A stretch of 7,112 nt of DNA from Chloroflexota bacterium (GTDB taxonomy: Bacteria; Chloroflexota; Anaerolineae; Aggregatilineales; UBA3940): NCBI GenBank assembly GCA_024643825.1, contig JAHEME010000141.1:1-7112 (forward strand), read 5' to 3'. Of this stretch, positions 1 through 5,694 are shown piece after piece. Numbering within the stretch: the stretch's first letter is position 1; every line of letters begins with the position of its first letter. The translations under genes and the position numbers were made by a program. The notes under the pieces were generated by a model. That model was not told the origin of the DNA, did no database searches, and saw only the letters and a list, made by a program, of their open reading frames with translations.

Positions 1-1
1 T

Positions 2-2212
2 CCTGCCAATGACTCGCAGCGCCGGCTGTTGACTCTTTTTACCCGGCGCGGGCCATTGCGCGGACGGCAGATCGCGCGCTCCATGCCCCGCCGTGATTGG
101 CAGGCTTCCGTCAACCAGTTGATCGAGCGCGGCCTGGTGCAGCGCGAGCCTGTGCTCGATGCGCCCGCCGTCAACGTGAAAATCGTCCGCATGGCGGAGC
201 TTGCCATCCTCCCGGAACGTGTGGACGATGCCATCCGTCAGTACCTTGACCCGGAGCAGCTCCCCGCCAACCGCCGATCCGCCGCCGAACGTCGCGCCAG
301 CCTGCTCCACGTGCTGGCGCGTGAACGCAAGCCGCTGGAAGTCGGTCGTCTGTATGCGGGCGTTCCCGGCGCAGGCATTGCCGATCTGCGCGCGCTGGCG
401 GAGGACGATCTGATCGTGCTGCGCAAGGAAGAGACCTGGCGCGATCCGCTGGAAAGCACCGTCTTCATTCCCGATTCCCCGCCCAACCTGACGCTCGATC
501 AGGCCAGAGCCTGGGAAGTTGTCCGCGCTGCATTAGACGCAGGCGAAACCCCGCAGCCCATCCTGATTCATGGCGTGACCGGATCAGGCAAGACGGAGGT
601 GTATCTTCGCGCCGTCGATCACGTACTGGCGGCAGGCAAGAGCGCCATCGTCCTCGTCCCGGAGATCGCCCTCACGCCGCAGACCATCCGCCGCTTCGGG
701 GCGCGCTTTCCCGGTCGCATGGGGTTGATCCATAGCCAGCTTTCACCCGGCGAACGCTACGATACCTGGCGGCGTGCGCGTAGCGGTCAGTTCGATGTCA
801 TCATCGGCCCGCGCTCCGCGCTGTTCTCCCCCCTGATCAACCTGGGCCTGATCGTGATCGACGAATGCCACGACGATAGCTACAAGCAGTCGCCGCCCGT
901 CCCGCCCCCCTACTACCACACGCTCCCGACGGCAGTCGAATACGCCCGTCAGCACAATGCGCTGGTGATCATGGGTAGTGCGACCCCCAATCTCACCACC
1001 TTCGCCCAGTCCCGCCCTCCCGGTTCCGAAGAGACGGGAACCTATACCCTGATCGATCTTCCCGCCCGCATCATGGGCCACCGCCGCGCCATCGAGATGC
1101 AGGCCATCCATTACCAGATTCCCCAGACGCGCTACATCCATCACGCCGATGACCCGGAGCAGGCGGTGATGATCGATTTGCCCCCTGTCCAGATCGTCGA
1201 TATGCGCCAGGAACTCCGCGTAGGCAACCGATCCATCTTCAGCCGCGCTTTATCCTCGGCTCTGGAGCAGACCCTTGAACGCGGCGAGCAGGTGATCCTC
1301 TTTCTCAACCGTCGTGGCACTGCGACCTATGTCTTCTGCCGCAACTGTGGTCATGTGATGGAGTGCCCTAACTGCGGCACGCCCCTGACGTGGCATATGC
1401 GCCATACCGGAAGTGGTCTGCTGGTGTGCCATCACTGCAACTACCGGGGCAGCCAGCCCGATCACTGCCCCGAATGCGACTCGGAGCAGATTCGCTACTT
1501 CGGCGGCGGCACAGAGCGTATTGAAGAAGAGGTCAGGAAACGCTTCCCTGATGCAGGCGTCGTGCGCTGGGATCGCGATACCACCGGCGGCAAGGGTTCA
1601 CACGAGGCCCTGCTTCAACGGTTCATCAATCGGCAGGCCAATATCCTGATCGGCACGCAGATGGTCGCCAAGGGCCTTGACCTCCCCCTGGTGACTCTCG
1701 TGGGCGTGATCAGCGCCGATACTGCCCTGTATCTGCCCGATTACCGCAGCGGTGAGCGCACCTTCCAGCTTCTGACACAGGTCGCAGGACGTGCTGGGCG
1801 TGGTCTGCTGGGCGGGGAAGTTGTGTTGCAAACCTACGACCCCGATCACTACGCCATCCGCGCCGCCGCCAATCATGACTTCCACAGCTTCTACTCCGAA
1901 GAGATGCGCCATCGGGAAACCATCGGCTATCCCCCGTTCAGCCGCCTGATCCGCCTCCTGATCCGCGAGCCAGACGCGGAACGCGCCCAGGAACGCGCCG
2001 GGGAACTGGCTCGCAAACTGAGCCGCCGTATCCGCGAGCAGAGGCTGGTCAACACAGAGTTGATCGGCCCAGCCCCCGCCTTCTATCCCCGCCGCCACAA
2101 CCTCCACCGCTGGCACGTGATCATTCGCGGCCCCAACCCCGCCGCCATCCTTGAGGGCATCACCACCACGCCCGGCCTTCACATCGATGTCGATCCCGTC
2201 TCTCTGCTCTAG
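2..2212 (+). CDS. priA: Primosomal protein N' (replication restart helicase PriA), 5'-partial
   Basis: PriA is a 3'-5' DNA helicase that recognises stalled or collapsed forks and reloads the replicative helicase. The frame is open to the window edge, so the N-terminal 3'-end-binding domain is missing; the TTG at 29 is only an internal codon. Numbering from nt 29: winged-helix-like segment about 1-60; Walker A GVTGSGKT 182-189; Walker B as DECH 278-281 within DECHDDSYKQ (most PriA proteins have DEEH); GSATP 316-320; LFLNRRG 424-430; eight zinc-binding cysteines in four CxxC pairs at 437/440, 446/449, 467/470 and 480/483; GGGTERIEEEV 492-502; IGTQMVAKGLD 541-551; QVAGRAGR 584-591; C-terminal domain with IGYPPFSRL 632-640 and ending in VDPVSLL. 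Residues about 331-383, between GSATP and the VDMRQE motif, are longer than in typical PriA and form an insert. All catalytic and zinc motifs are intact, so the protein is probably functional. Confidence 0.95.
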   Translation, partial: PANDSQRRLLTLFTRRGPLRGRQIARSMPRRDWQASVNQLIERGLVQREPVLDAPAVNVKIVRMAELAILPERVDDAIRQYLDPEQLPANRRSAAERRASLLHVLARERKPLEVGRLYAGVPGAGIADLRALAEDDLIVLRKEETWRDPLESTVFIPDSPPNLTLDQARAWEVVRAALDAGETPQPILIHGVTGSGKTEVYLRAVDHVLAAGKSAIVLVPEIALTPQTIRRFGARFPGRMGLIHSQLSPGERYDTWRRARSGQFDVIIGPRSALFSPLINLGLIVIDECHDDSYKQSPPVPPPYYHTLPTAVEYARQHNALVIMGSATPNLTTFAQSRPPGSEETGTYTLIDLPARIMGHRRAIEMQAIHYQIPQTRYIHHADDPEQAVMIDLPPVQIVDMRQELRVGNRSIFSRALSSALEQTLERGEQVILFLNRRGTATYVFCRNCGHVMECPNCGTPLTWHMRHTGSGLLVCHHCNYRGSQPDHCPECDSEQIRYFGGGTERIEEEVRKRFPDAGVVRWDRDTTGGKGSHEALLQRFINRQANILIGTQMVAKGLDLPLVTLVGVISADTALYLPDYRSGERTFQLLTQVAGRAGRGLLGGEVVLQTYDPDHYAIRAAANHDFHSFYSEEMRHRETIGYPPFSRLIRLLIREPDAERAQERAGELARKLSRRIREQRLVNTELIGPAPAFYPRRHNLHRWHVIIRGPNPAAILEGITTTPGLHIDVDPVSLL

Positions 2213-2229
2213 CCGCGAGCGTCGATCCA

Positions 2230-2252
2230 ACTAATCCGATTAGTCTGCTTTT
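2230..2252 (+). terminator. Weak terminator-like hairpin after priA
   Basis: ACTAAT (2230-2235) and ATTAGT (2239-2244) are perfect arms around a CCG loop, followed by CTGC and four T at 2249-2252. It starts 18 nt after the priA stop. The stem is short and AT-rich, so it is a poor intrinsic terminator; position is the main argument for it. Confidence 0.3.
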
Positions 2253-2253
2253 C

Positions 2254-2322
2254 TCCGTGCCTTCTGTGCCTCTGTGGTTCCCGCTTTTGCTTTTTCTTTG
2301 CGCCCTTTGCGCCTTTGCGGTG
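2254..2322. repeat. Two triplets of 9-bp near-repeats in intergenic DNA
   Basis: The first set is TCCGTGCCT / TCTGTGCCT / CTGTGGTTC at 2254-2280. The second is CTTTGCGCC / CTTTGCGCC / TTTGCGGTG at 2296-2322; its first two units are identical. The sets are 42 bp apart. From memory, similar 'ccgtg..ctctgtgg..ctttgcg..ctttgcgg' text occurs as an intergenic repeat in many environmental bacterial genomes, but this cannot be checked here. It lies in a coding-poor gap and nothing suggests it is translated. Confidence 0.5.
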
Positions 2323-2405
2323 AACCACTTCTTCATTCTTTTACAACCCCATCAGCCTGCGCCAAATCCCCTCCCAAACCCAACCTTAAAAGTTTCCCCA
2401 AATGC

Positions 2406-2434
2406 TTGCGTTAGAACGAAGGTTCTGATAGAAT
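2406..2434 (+). promoter_or_regulatory. Sigma70-type promoter of the SOS-like small-gene unit
   Basis: A -35-like TTGCGT (2406-2411) is separated by 17 bp from a -10-like TAGAAT (2429-2434), giving a predicted start near 2441. The first GAAC-N4-GTTC palindrome lies inside the spacer and the second just after the predicted start. A repressor bound there would block RNA polymerase. The -35 matches consensus only partly, as is common for repressed promoters. Confidence 0.6.
2413..2426. promoter_or_regulatory. Operator 1, LexA/SOS-box-like (AGAAC-GAAG-GTTCT)
   Basis: This palindrome has 5-bp arms and fits GAAC-N4-GTTC, the established LexA (DinR) box of Gram-positive bacteria. It overlaps the -35/-10 spacer. 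That LexA is the binding protein in this organism is inferred; no lexA gene is in the window. Confidence 0.7.
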
Positions 2435-2442
2435 ACTATCAT

Positions 2443-2456
2443 AGAACGAAAGTTCT
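2443..2456. promoter_or_regulatory. Operator 2, LexA/SOS-box-like (AGAAC-GAAA-GTTCT)
   Basis: This second copy of the palindrome differs from operator 1 only at the last base of the central four. The centres (2419.5 and 2449.5) are 30 bp apart, close to three helical turns, so two repressor dimers could sit on the same DNA face. Between them lies a further dyad, GATAG-AATA-CTATC (2427-2440). Confidence 0.7.
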
Positions 2457-2480
2457 TTTGCCTGGAGAAGGACGCAGAAA

Positions 2481-2570
2481 AGAGGGGGAGTGTTGTGACT
2501 GGAATCTCCCTCAAGAAGCATCGTATGGGAAGCAAGAGATCGGGGCTTATCGGGAATGTTCTCCCCCTCT
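2481..2570 (+). promoter_or_regulatory. Long-range inverted repeat in the leader, may mask a ribosome-binding site
   Basis: AGAGGGGGAG (2481-2490) is the exact reverse complement of CTCCCCCTCT (2561-2570), with 70 nt between them. In RNA this gives a GC-rich 10-bp stem whose 5' arm includes the only purine-rich ribosome-binding site for the GTG at 2495. Such pairing could reduce leader translation. The repeat is seen directly; the regulatory role is inferred. Confidence 0.4.
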
Positions 2571-2608
2571 CAAAGCGTCTTTATAGAGGCAGCAATGCAG
2601 CCGCGTGA
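2495..2608 (+). CDS. Possible 37-residue basic leader peptide
   Basis: A GTG at 2495 follows a purine-rich GGGGGAG by 4 nt and opens a 37-codon frame ending at TGA 2606-2608. The peptide is rich in Lys, Arg, Gly and Ser (for example SLKKHRMGSKRSG near the start), with no membrane segment or recognisable domain. It lies inside the predicted transcript from the SOS-like promoter, 32 nt upstream of the 81-residue gene. Its stop overlaps a GTG at 2605 that is in frame with that gene, though the gene's better start is 2641. It may be a leader peptide, a small damage-induced peptide, or simply an open frame by chance. Confidence 0.25.
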   Translation: MTGISLKKHRMGSKRSGLIGNVLPLSKRLYRGSNAAA

Positions 2609-2640
2609 AGGATTATCGAGCGCCAGTTCAGGAGGATAGG

Positions 2641-2886
2641 ATGCGCGAAGGGATGCTGTGGTTTGACAATAGTGAACAGCGTGACATCGATGCCAAGATC
2701 AGCCGGGCAGTCGAATATTATCAAGCCAAATATGGAGTACGACCTACGTTGTGCTTCGTGCATCCAACGATGATACTGGGCAGCAGTCTCATGTGGGAGG
2801 GCATGGAACTGCGCGGAACCAATTCCGTGCTTCCGAATCATTTCTGGTTGGGCACTGGCGAAGAGGCGAAGATCACTGCTGCATGA
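2641..2886 (+). CDS. Small conserved-looking protein of unknown function, predicted SOS-controlled
   Basis: The product has 81 residues. ATG 2641 is chosen because AGGAGG (2630-2635) precedes it by 5 nt; an in-frame GTG at 2605 would add 12 residues without a comparable site. I do not recognise the family. The protein is soluble-looking: an N-terminal MREGMLWFDN, a helical stretch about 14-32 (IDAKISRAVEYYQAKYG), a hydrophobic strand-like LCFVHPTMI about 36-44, and a C-terminal NSVLPNHFWLG. The HP and LPNHFWLG motifs look like conserved family motifs, but no catalytic signature is evident. Two SOS-like operators lie about 185 nt upstream and an intrinsic terminator follows, so the gene appears to be an independent damage-inducible unit. 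Base composition is more AT-rich than in priA. By my uncertain recollection, similar short proteins occur near error-prone polymerase genes in Chloroflexota; none is present here. Confidence 0.75.
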   Translation: MREGMLWFDNSEQRDIDAKISRAVEYYQAKYGVRPTLCFVHPTMILGSSLMWEGMELRGTNSVLPNHFWLGTGEEAKITAA

Positions 2887-2891
2887 CCTCT

Positions 2892-2904
2892 GCGCCATAG
2901 GCGC
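2892..2904 (+). other. Small GC hairpin just after the 81-residue gene
   Basis: GCGCC-ATA-GGCGC is a perfect 5-bp stem starting 6 nt after the stop codon. It lacks a T tract and probably stabilises the transcript 3' end ahead of the true terminator. Confidence 0.35.
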
Positions 2905-2927
2905 TGATCATTCATGGGCGAACTTTC

Positions 2928-2965
2928 ACTGGCCGGGTATCTGAGATGCGCGGTCAGTTTTTTTT
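2928..2965 (+). terminator. Strong intrinsic terminator of the SOS-like unit
   Basis: ACTGGCCG (2928-2935) pairs with CGGTCAGT (2951-2958) as an 8-bp stem with one G-U pair, followed directly by eight T (2958-2965). It closes the unit and insulates it from the coaE promoter. Confidence 0.85.
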
Positions 2966-3035
2966 GTAGCGCCACGAGCCTATTACAATTTCCCCTCAAT
3001 TCGAGGATGTTACCCTTAGTCCACTTCTCCCACGC

Positions 3036-3064
3036 TTGACGCTGATTGCACCTACGGCTAGAAT
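3036..3064 (+). promoter_or_regulatory. Sigma70-type promoter of coaE
   Basis: TTGACG (3036-3041), a 17-bp spacer and TAGAAT (3059-3064) give a near-consensus promoter with a start near 3071, leaving a leader of about 45 nt before the GTG at 3116. Confidence 0.75.
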
Positions 3065-3115
3065 AACCAGACTGACCGTACTTGACGGGTTCCTGGTCAT
3101 TTCCTGGAGAAGTCT

Positions 3116-4330
3116 GTGAGCAATCGTTGGCCTGGCAAATTCGTGATTGGGCTTACTGGCAATATCGCCTCTGGCAAGAGCGTGGTGCGCCGCATGTTGG
3201 AGGCGCTCGAAGCGTTCTCCATTGATGCGGATGGGCTTGCTCACCGTGCTATGTCCCCCGGAGCGCCCGCGTTTCAACCCGTGGTCGATCAGTTTGGCAA
3301 ATGGCTGGTTGGTGCGGATGGCAAGATCGACCGCGCAAAACTCGCCAACATCGTATTCACCGATGCCGATGCGCTCCGTCGCCTTGAAATGATCACCCAC
3401 CCGATCATCAAGCAGGTGGTCGATCTGCTGATCCGCCGTTCATCGCAAAAAGTCATCGTAATCGAGGCCATCAAATTGTTCGAGGCAGGCATGGCAGCAG
3501 ATTGCGACTCCGTGTGGGTGGTGGATGCCCCGGAGAGTGTGCAGATTCAGCGTCTGATCGAACAGCGCAAGATGACCGAAGCCGATGCGAAGATGCGCAT
3601 CGCCGCGCAAAGCCCGCAATCCGATAAGCTCGCCCGCGCCAACGTGATCATCTATAACGGCGACGGCTACGAAAATACCTTTGATCAGGTCTCCAAGCAT
3701 CTCGCCGAACTGACTGCCCCCCTGGAAGAAGCGAAGAAGCCAGAGGAAGAAGTCAAAGCCCCGGAGGAGCCAGTCAAGGAAGCGGAAGTTCCCGCTGCGC
3801 CTCCTGTCGAGGAGAAGAAGGAAGAAGCCCCCGTCGCTTCTGCCGATCTCAAGGTGCGGCGTGGTGGCCCGAAGGATGCCGAAGCGATTGCCGCCTTCCT
3901 CAACGCCGTGAATGGAACCACCCTGGAACGCTCCGATGTGATCATGCGCTTCGGGCAGAAGGTCTACGTCATCGCCGAAGCGGGCACAGCGATCAAGGGG
4001 CTGGGCGGCTGGCAGGTTGAAAACCTGATCACCCGCATCGATGAGGTATTGGTGGGCGAAGGCTCTCCGGTGGAGGAGACCGTCTCCGCGCTGATCGATA
4101 GCATGGAGAAAGCCTCCAACCAGCTTCAGAGCGAAATATCCCTCCTGTTTCTCCCCGAGAACGCGCCCGAAGCGATGCAAGCCGCCGTGCGCAAGAAGGG
4201 CTACGAGAAGCAGCAGGCTGCCGATCTACGCATCCCCGATTGGCGCGAAGCCGCCGAAGAGTCGGCTCCGCCCCAATCCGTGTTGAATGTGAAACTCCTG
4301 CGCGAGGATCGCGTGCTCAAGCCGATCTAA
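3116..4330 (+). CDS. coaE: Dephospho-CoA kinase fused to a C-terminal GNAT-like domain
   Basis: The N-terminal half is dephospho-CoA kinase, which phosphorylates the ribose 3'-OH of dephospho-CoA in the last, cytosolic step of coenzyme A synthesis. Visible motifs: P-loop GLTGNIASGKS 12-22; DADGLAHR 37-44 with the conserved Asp; THPII 94-98; VIEAIKLFEAG 115-125; lid region RLIEQRKMTEADAKMRIAAQ 146-165; and N181 before the final helix. The kinase ends near 200, the usual family length. A Glu/Lys/Pro/Ala-rich linker (about 203-243) then joins a second domain (about 246-375) that begins like a GNAT acetyltransferase (LKVRRGGPKDAEAIAAFLN) and ends with KGYEKQQAADLRIPDW. The expected acetyl-CoA pyrophosphate loop (Q/RxxGxG/A) is not seen; the corresponding stretch reads VGEGSPVEETV, so this part may be regulatory or bind CoA without catalysis. 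GTG 3116 has GGAGA 6 nt upstream. It is co-transcribed with the next gene, 30 nt downstream. Confidence 0.9.
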   Translation: MSNRWPGKFVIGLTGNIASGKSVVRRMLEALEAFSIDADGLAHRAMSPGAPAFQPVVDQFGKWLVGADGKIDRAKLANIVFTDADALRRLEMITHPIIKQVVDLLIRRSSQKVIVIEAIKLFEAGMAADCDSVWVVDAPESVQIQRLIEQRKMTEADAKMRIAAQSPQSDKLARANVIIYNGDGYENTFDQVSKHLAELTAPLEEAKKPEEEVKAPEEPVKEAEVPAAPPVEEKKEEAPVASADLKVRRGGPKDAEAIAAFLNAVNGTTLERSDVIMRFGQKVYVIAEAGTAIKGLGGWQVENLITRIDEVLVGEGSPVEETVSALIDSMEKASNQLQSEISLLFLPENAPEAMQAAVRKKGYEKQQAADLRIPDWREAAEESAPPQSVLNVKLLREDRVLKPI

Positions 4331-4360
4331 ACTCGGTCGCAAAATCGATAGTGAGGACTG

Positions 4361-4642
4361 ATGGTAGAATTCTTTAATCGTACAATGGATAATCTACGCA
4401 AAGGGCCGGTAGGCCCGGTCGTGCGCTGGGCGGAAACCCATCCTCGGCTCGCCGCGTGGATTGTGCTGGCGCTCGGCATGGTGATCCTGCTTGTCATCGA
4501 AGCGCGGGACGTGGGCTTGCTTCCCGGTCAGTGGGTCGCATTGATCACCGCGACCGTGCTCGTAGCCGGGGCCTGCATCTGGATCATCAGTTGGGAAGAT
4601 GGCGACGAAGAGGATGAAGAATCCGAAGAAGACGATTCCTGA
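4361..4642 (+). CDS. Small two-helix membrane protein with acidic C-terminal tail
   Basis: The product has 93 residues and is not a family I can name. A basic N-terminus (FFNRTMDNLRKGPVGPVVRW) leads to a hydrophobic helix about 30-47 (LAAWIVLALGMVILLVIEA) and a second at about 57-77 (WVALITATVLVAGACIWII). It ends in a very acidic tail (EDGDEEDEESEEDDS). Both termini are probably cytoplasmic by the positive-inside rule. ATG 4361 is preceded by GAGG at 4353-4356. It lies 30 nt after coaE and before a strong terminator, so the two form an operon. The acidic tail may bind cations or a basic partner; this is inference. Confidence 0.8.
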   Translation: MVEFFNRTMDNLRKGPVGPVVRWAETHPRLAAWIVLALGMVILLVIEARDVGLLPGQWVALITATVLVAGACIWIISWEDGDEEDEESEEDDS

Positions 4643-4660
4643 TCGCTTCTCTATGCACAC

Positions 4661-4701
4661 AAAATGGGCCAGCATCGTTTACCGCTGGCCTATTTTAATT
4701 T
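4661..4701 (+). terminator. Intrinsic terminator of the coaE operon
   Basis: AAAATGGGCCAGC (4661-4673) pairs with GCTGGCCTATTTT (4684-4696) over 13 bp with one G-U pair and a 10-nt loop, followed by a T-rich tail. The A-rich 5' side means it could also work in the reverse direction. Confidence 0.85.
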
Positions 4702-4729
4702 CGCCAAACGCCCCGTCCAGTACTATACT
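4699..4729 (+). promoter_or_regulatory. Possible promoter of the nitrilase-family gene
   Basis: TATACT (4724-4729) is a fair -10, but no good -35 is found at the right spacing (best is TTTCGC at 4699-4704, 19 bp away). A promoter is expected here because a strong terminator lies upstream. The leader would be about 55 nt. Confidence 0.35.
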
Positions 4730-4791
4730 GATCCCATACTACGAACACACCCGGCGGTCTGGCACGCCCCCGGCATGGAGCAAGCCCACCA

Positions 4792-5601
4792 ATGACCGAT
4801 TCTCTCACCATTAGTCTGGGGCAGTTCGATACCCGTTGGGGCCAGCCGGATCACAACATGGCCCGCGTCCGCGAGTGGGTTGCCGAGGCCGCCCAGCGTG
4901 GCTCCGATGTGGTCGTCTTCCCCGAATTATGGGATACTGGGTTTGTCCTGGATCGTGCAGTCGAACTCGGCACAGGGGCCACCGAAGGCCGTTTCGCCGA
5001 AGTAGCAGAACTCGCCCAGGAGCACGCGATCCACATCGTCGGCTCCATGCTCGAACTCGGTCATCCCCAGGGCACATCCCGACCCGCCTACAATACCGCC
5101 ATGTGGTTTAGCCCCGATGGAGCTTCGCCGGGCAGCTACCGCAAGATGCACCTCTTTCGCCCCTACGATGAAGATAAGTATCTGCTGCCGGGCATATCCC
5201 CCCACTGGCTCAACCTCCCCTGGGGCATGAGCAGCATCGGCATCTGCTACGATCTGCGTTTCCCCGAACTCTTCCGCAGCTACGCCGTCGCTGGCTGCTG
5301 GATGTGCTTCCTGCCAGCCCAGTGGCCCTACCCCCGTGAGATGCACTGGCTGACCCTCCTCCGCGCCCGCGCCATCGAAAACCAGATGATCATCGTCGCC
5401 TGCAACCGCGTCGGGCAGGAAGGCGATCAGGTCTTCTGCGGTCGCTCCACCATCATCGATGCCTGGGGCGAAACCGTCATCGAGGGCGGCGATCAGGAGG
5501 AACTCCTCACCGCCACCGTCGATCTCGCCCATGTGAACTACGTCCGCGAAAACTGGCCCGTCTTCGAAGACCGCCGTCCTGACGCCTACGACATCGACTA
5601 G
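4792..5601 (+). CDS. Nitrilase-superfamily carbon-nitrogen hydrolase (Nit/omega-amidase-like)
   Basis: At 269 residues this is a full-length single-domain member of the carbon-nitrogen hydrolase superfamily, cytosolic and without a signal peptide. The catalytic triad is visible: Glu45 in FPELWDTGF, Lys118 in YRKMHLF, and Cys152 in GICYDLRFPEL. Glu127 in YDEDKY may be the additional conserved acidic residue. The pattern resembles Nit2/YafV-type enzymes, which hydrolyse omega-amides of 2-oxo acids such as 2-oxoglutaramate, or deaminated glutathione; the exact substrate cannot be read from sequence, and other amidase branches remain possible. ATG 4792 has a GGAG at 4777-4780, a rather long 11-nt spacing. 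The gene stands alone on its strand and converges with the minus-strand block downstream. Confidence 0.88.
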   Translation: MTDSLTISLGQFDTRWGQPDHNMARVREWVAEAAQRGSDVVVFPELWDTGFVLDRAVELGTGATEGRFAEVAELAQEHAIHIVGSMLELGHPQGTSRPAYNTAMWFSPDGASPGSYRKMHLFRPYDEDKYLLPGISPHWLNLPWGMSSIGICYDLRFPELFRSYAVAGCWMCFLPAQWPYPREMHWLTLLRARAIENQMIIVACNRVGQEGDQVFCGRSTIIDAWGETVIEGGDQEELLTATVDLAHVNYVRENWPVFEDRRPDAYDID

Positions 5602-5611
5602 GAGGGCACCG

Positions 5612-5650
5612 ATGTGTGCACCCGCCCGGCCTCACGAATTACGCAGCTGA
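5612..5650 (+). other. 12-codon ORF stub with strong ribosome-binding site after the hydrolase gene
   Basis: GGAGGG (5601-5606) begins on the last base of the hydrolase stop codon and sits 5 nt before ATG 5612, which opens a 12-codon frame ending at TGA 5648-5650. It is too short to be taken as a gene. It could be the start of a former downstream operon gene cut off where the minus-strand block joins. Confidence 0.2.
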
Positions 5651-5694
5651 TTCCCCAGCACGAAGACCGCGTGCGGAAAGCTCCTACGATACAT
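5632..5694 (-). pseudogene. Remnant of a second ion-channel C-terminus
   Basis: Read on the minus strand, 5632-5670 encodes AVFVLGNQLRNS followed by TGA. This matches the end of the channel protein encoded at 6359-6949 (GFVLGNKLRNS then TGA). About 28 of 35 bases agree between 5634-5668 and 6361-6395; similarity is lost further upstream. The open frame reaches only about 20 codons before a stop. It is best read as the 3' scrap of a duplicated, mostly deleted channel gene. Confidence 0.5.

Noticed and set aside
1598..2230. 210-codon minus-strand frame overlapping priA
   Set aside because: It is opposite the conserved helicase motifs and C-terminal domain of PriA; composition is that of a shadow frame.
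2257..2586. 109-codon open frame after priA on the plus strand
   Set aside because: It runs across the 9-mer repeat block, the SOS-like operators and the leader stem, has no ribosome-binding site, and its product is low-complexity with no domain.
2595..2639. 14-codon frame starting ATG 2595 just before the 81-residue gene
   Set aside because: It has a modest AGAGG site, but it is very short and competes with the leader frame; nothing indicates it is more than chance.
3072..3100. Possible hairpin in the coaE leader (TGACC ... GGTCA)
   Set aside because: The arms are only 5 bp and far apart, with no riboswitch-like layout.
3440..4180. Long open frame on the minus strand within coaE
   Set aside because: It is an antisense shadow of a high-GC coding region; the plus strand carries clear kinase motifs.
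4599..4814. 71-codon plus-strand frame between the acidic membrane protein and the hydrolase
   Set aside because: It crosses the strong terminator at 4661-4701 and the likely promoter, with no recognisable protein features.
4927..5532. 201-codon minus-strand frame within the hydrolase gene
   Set aside because: It lies opposite the Glu-Lys-Cys catalytic motifs of the hydrolase and shows no domain of its own.
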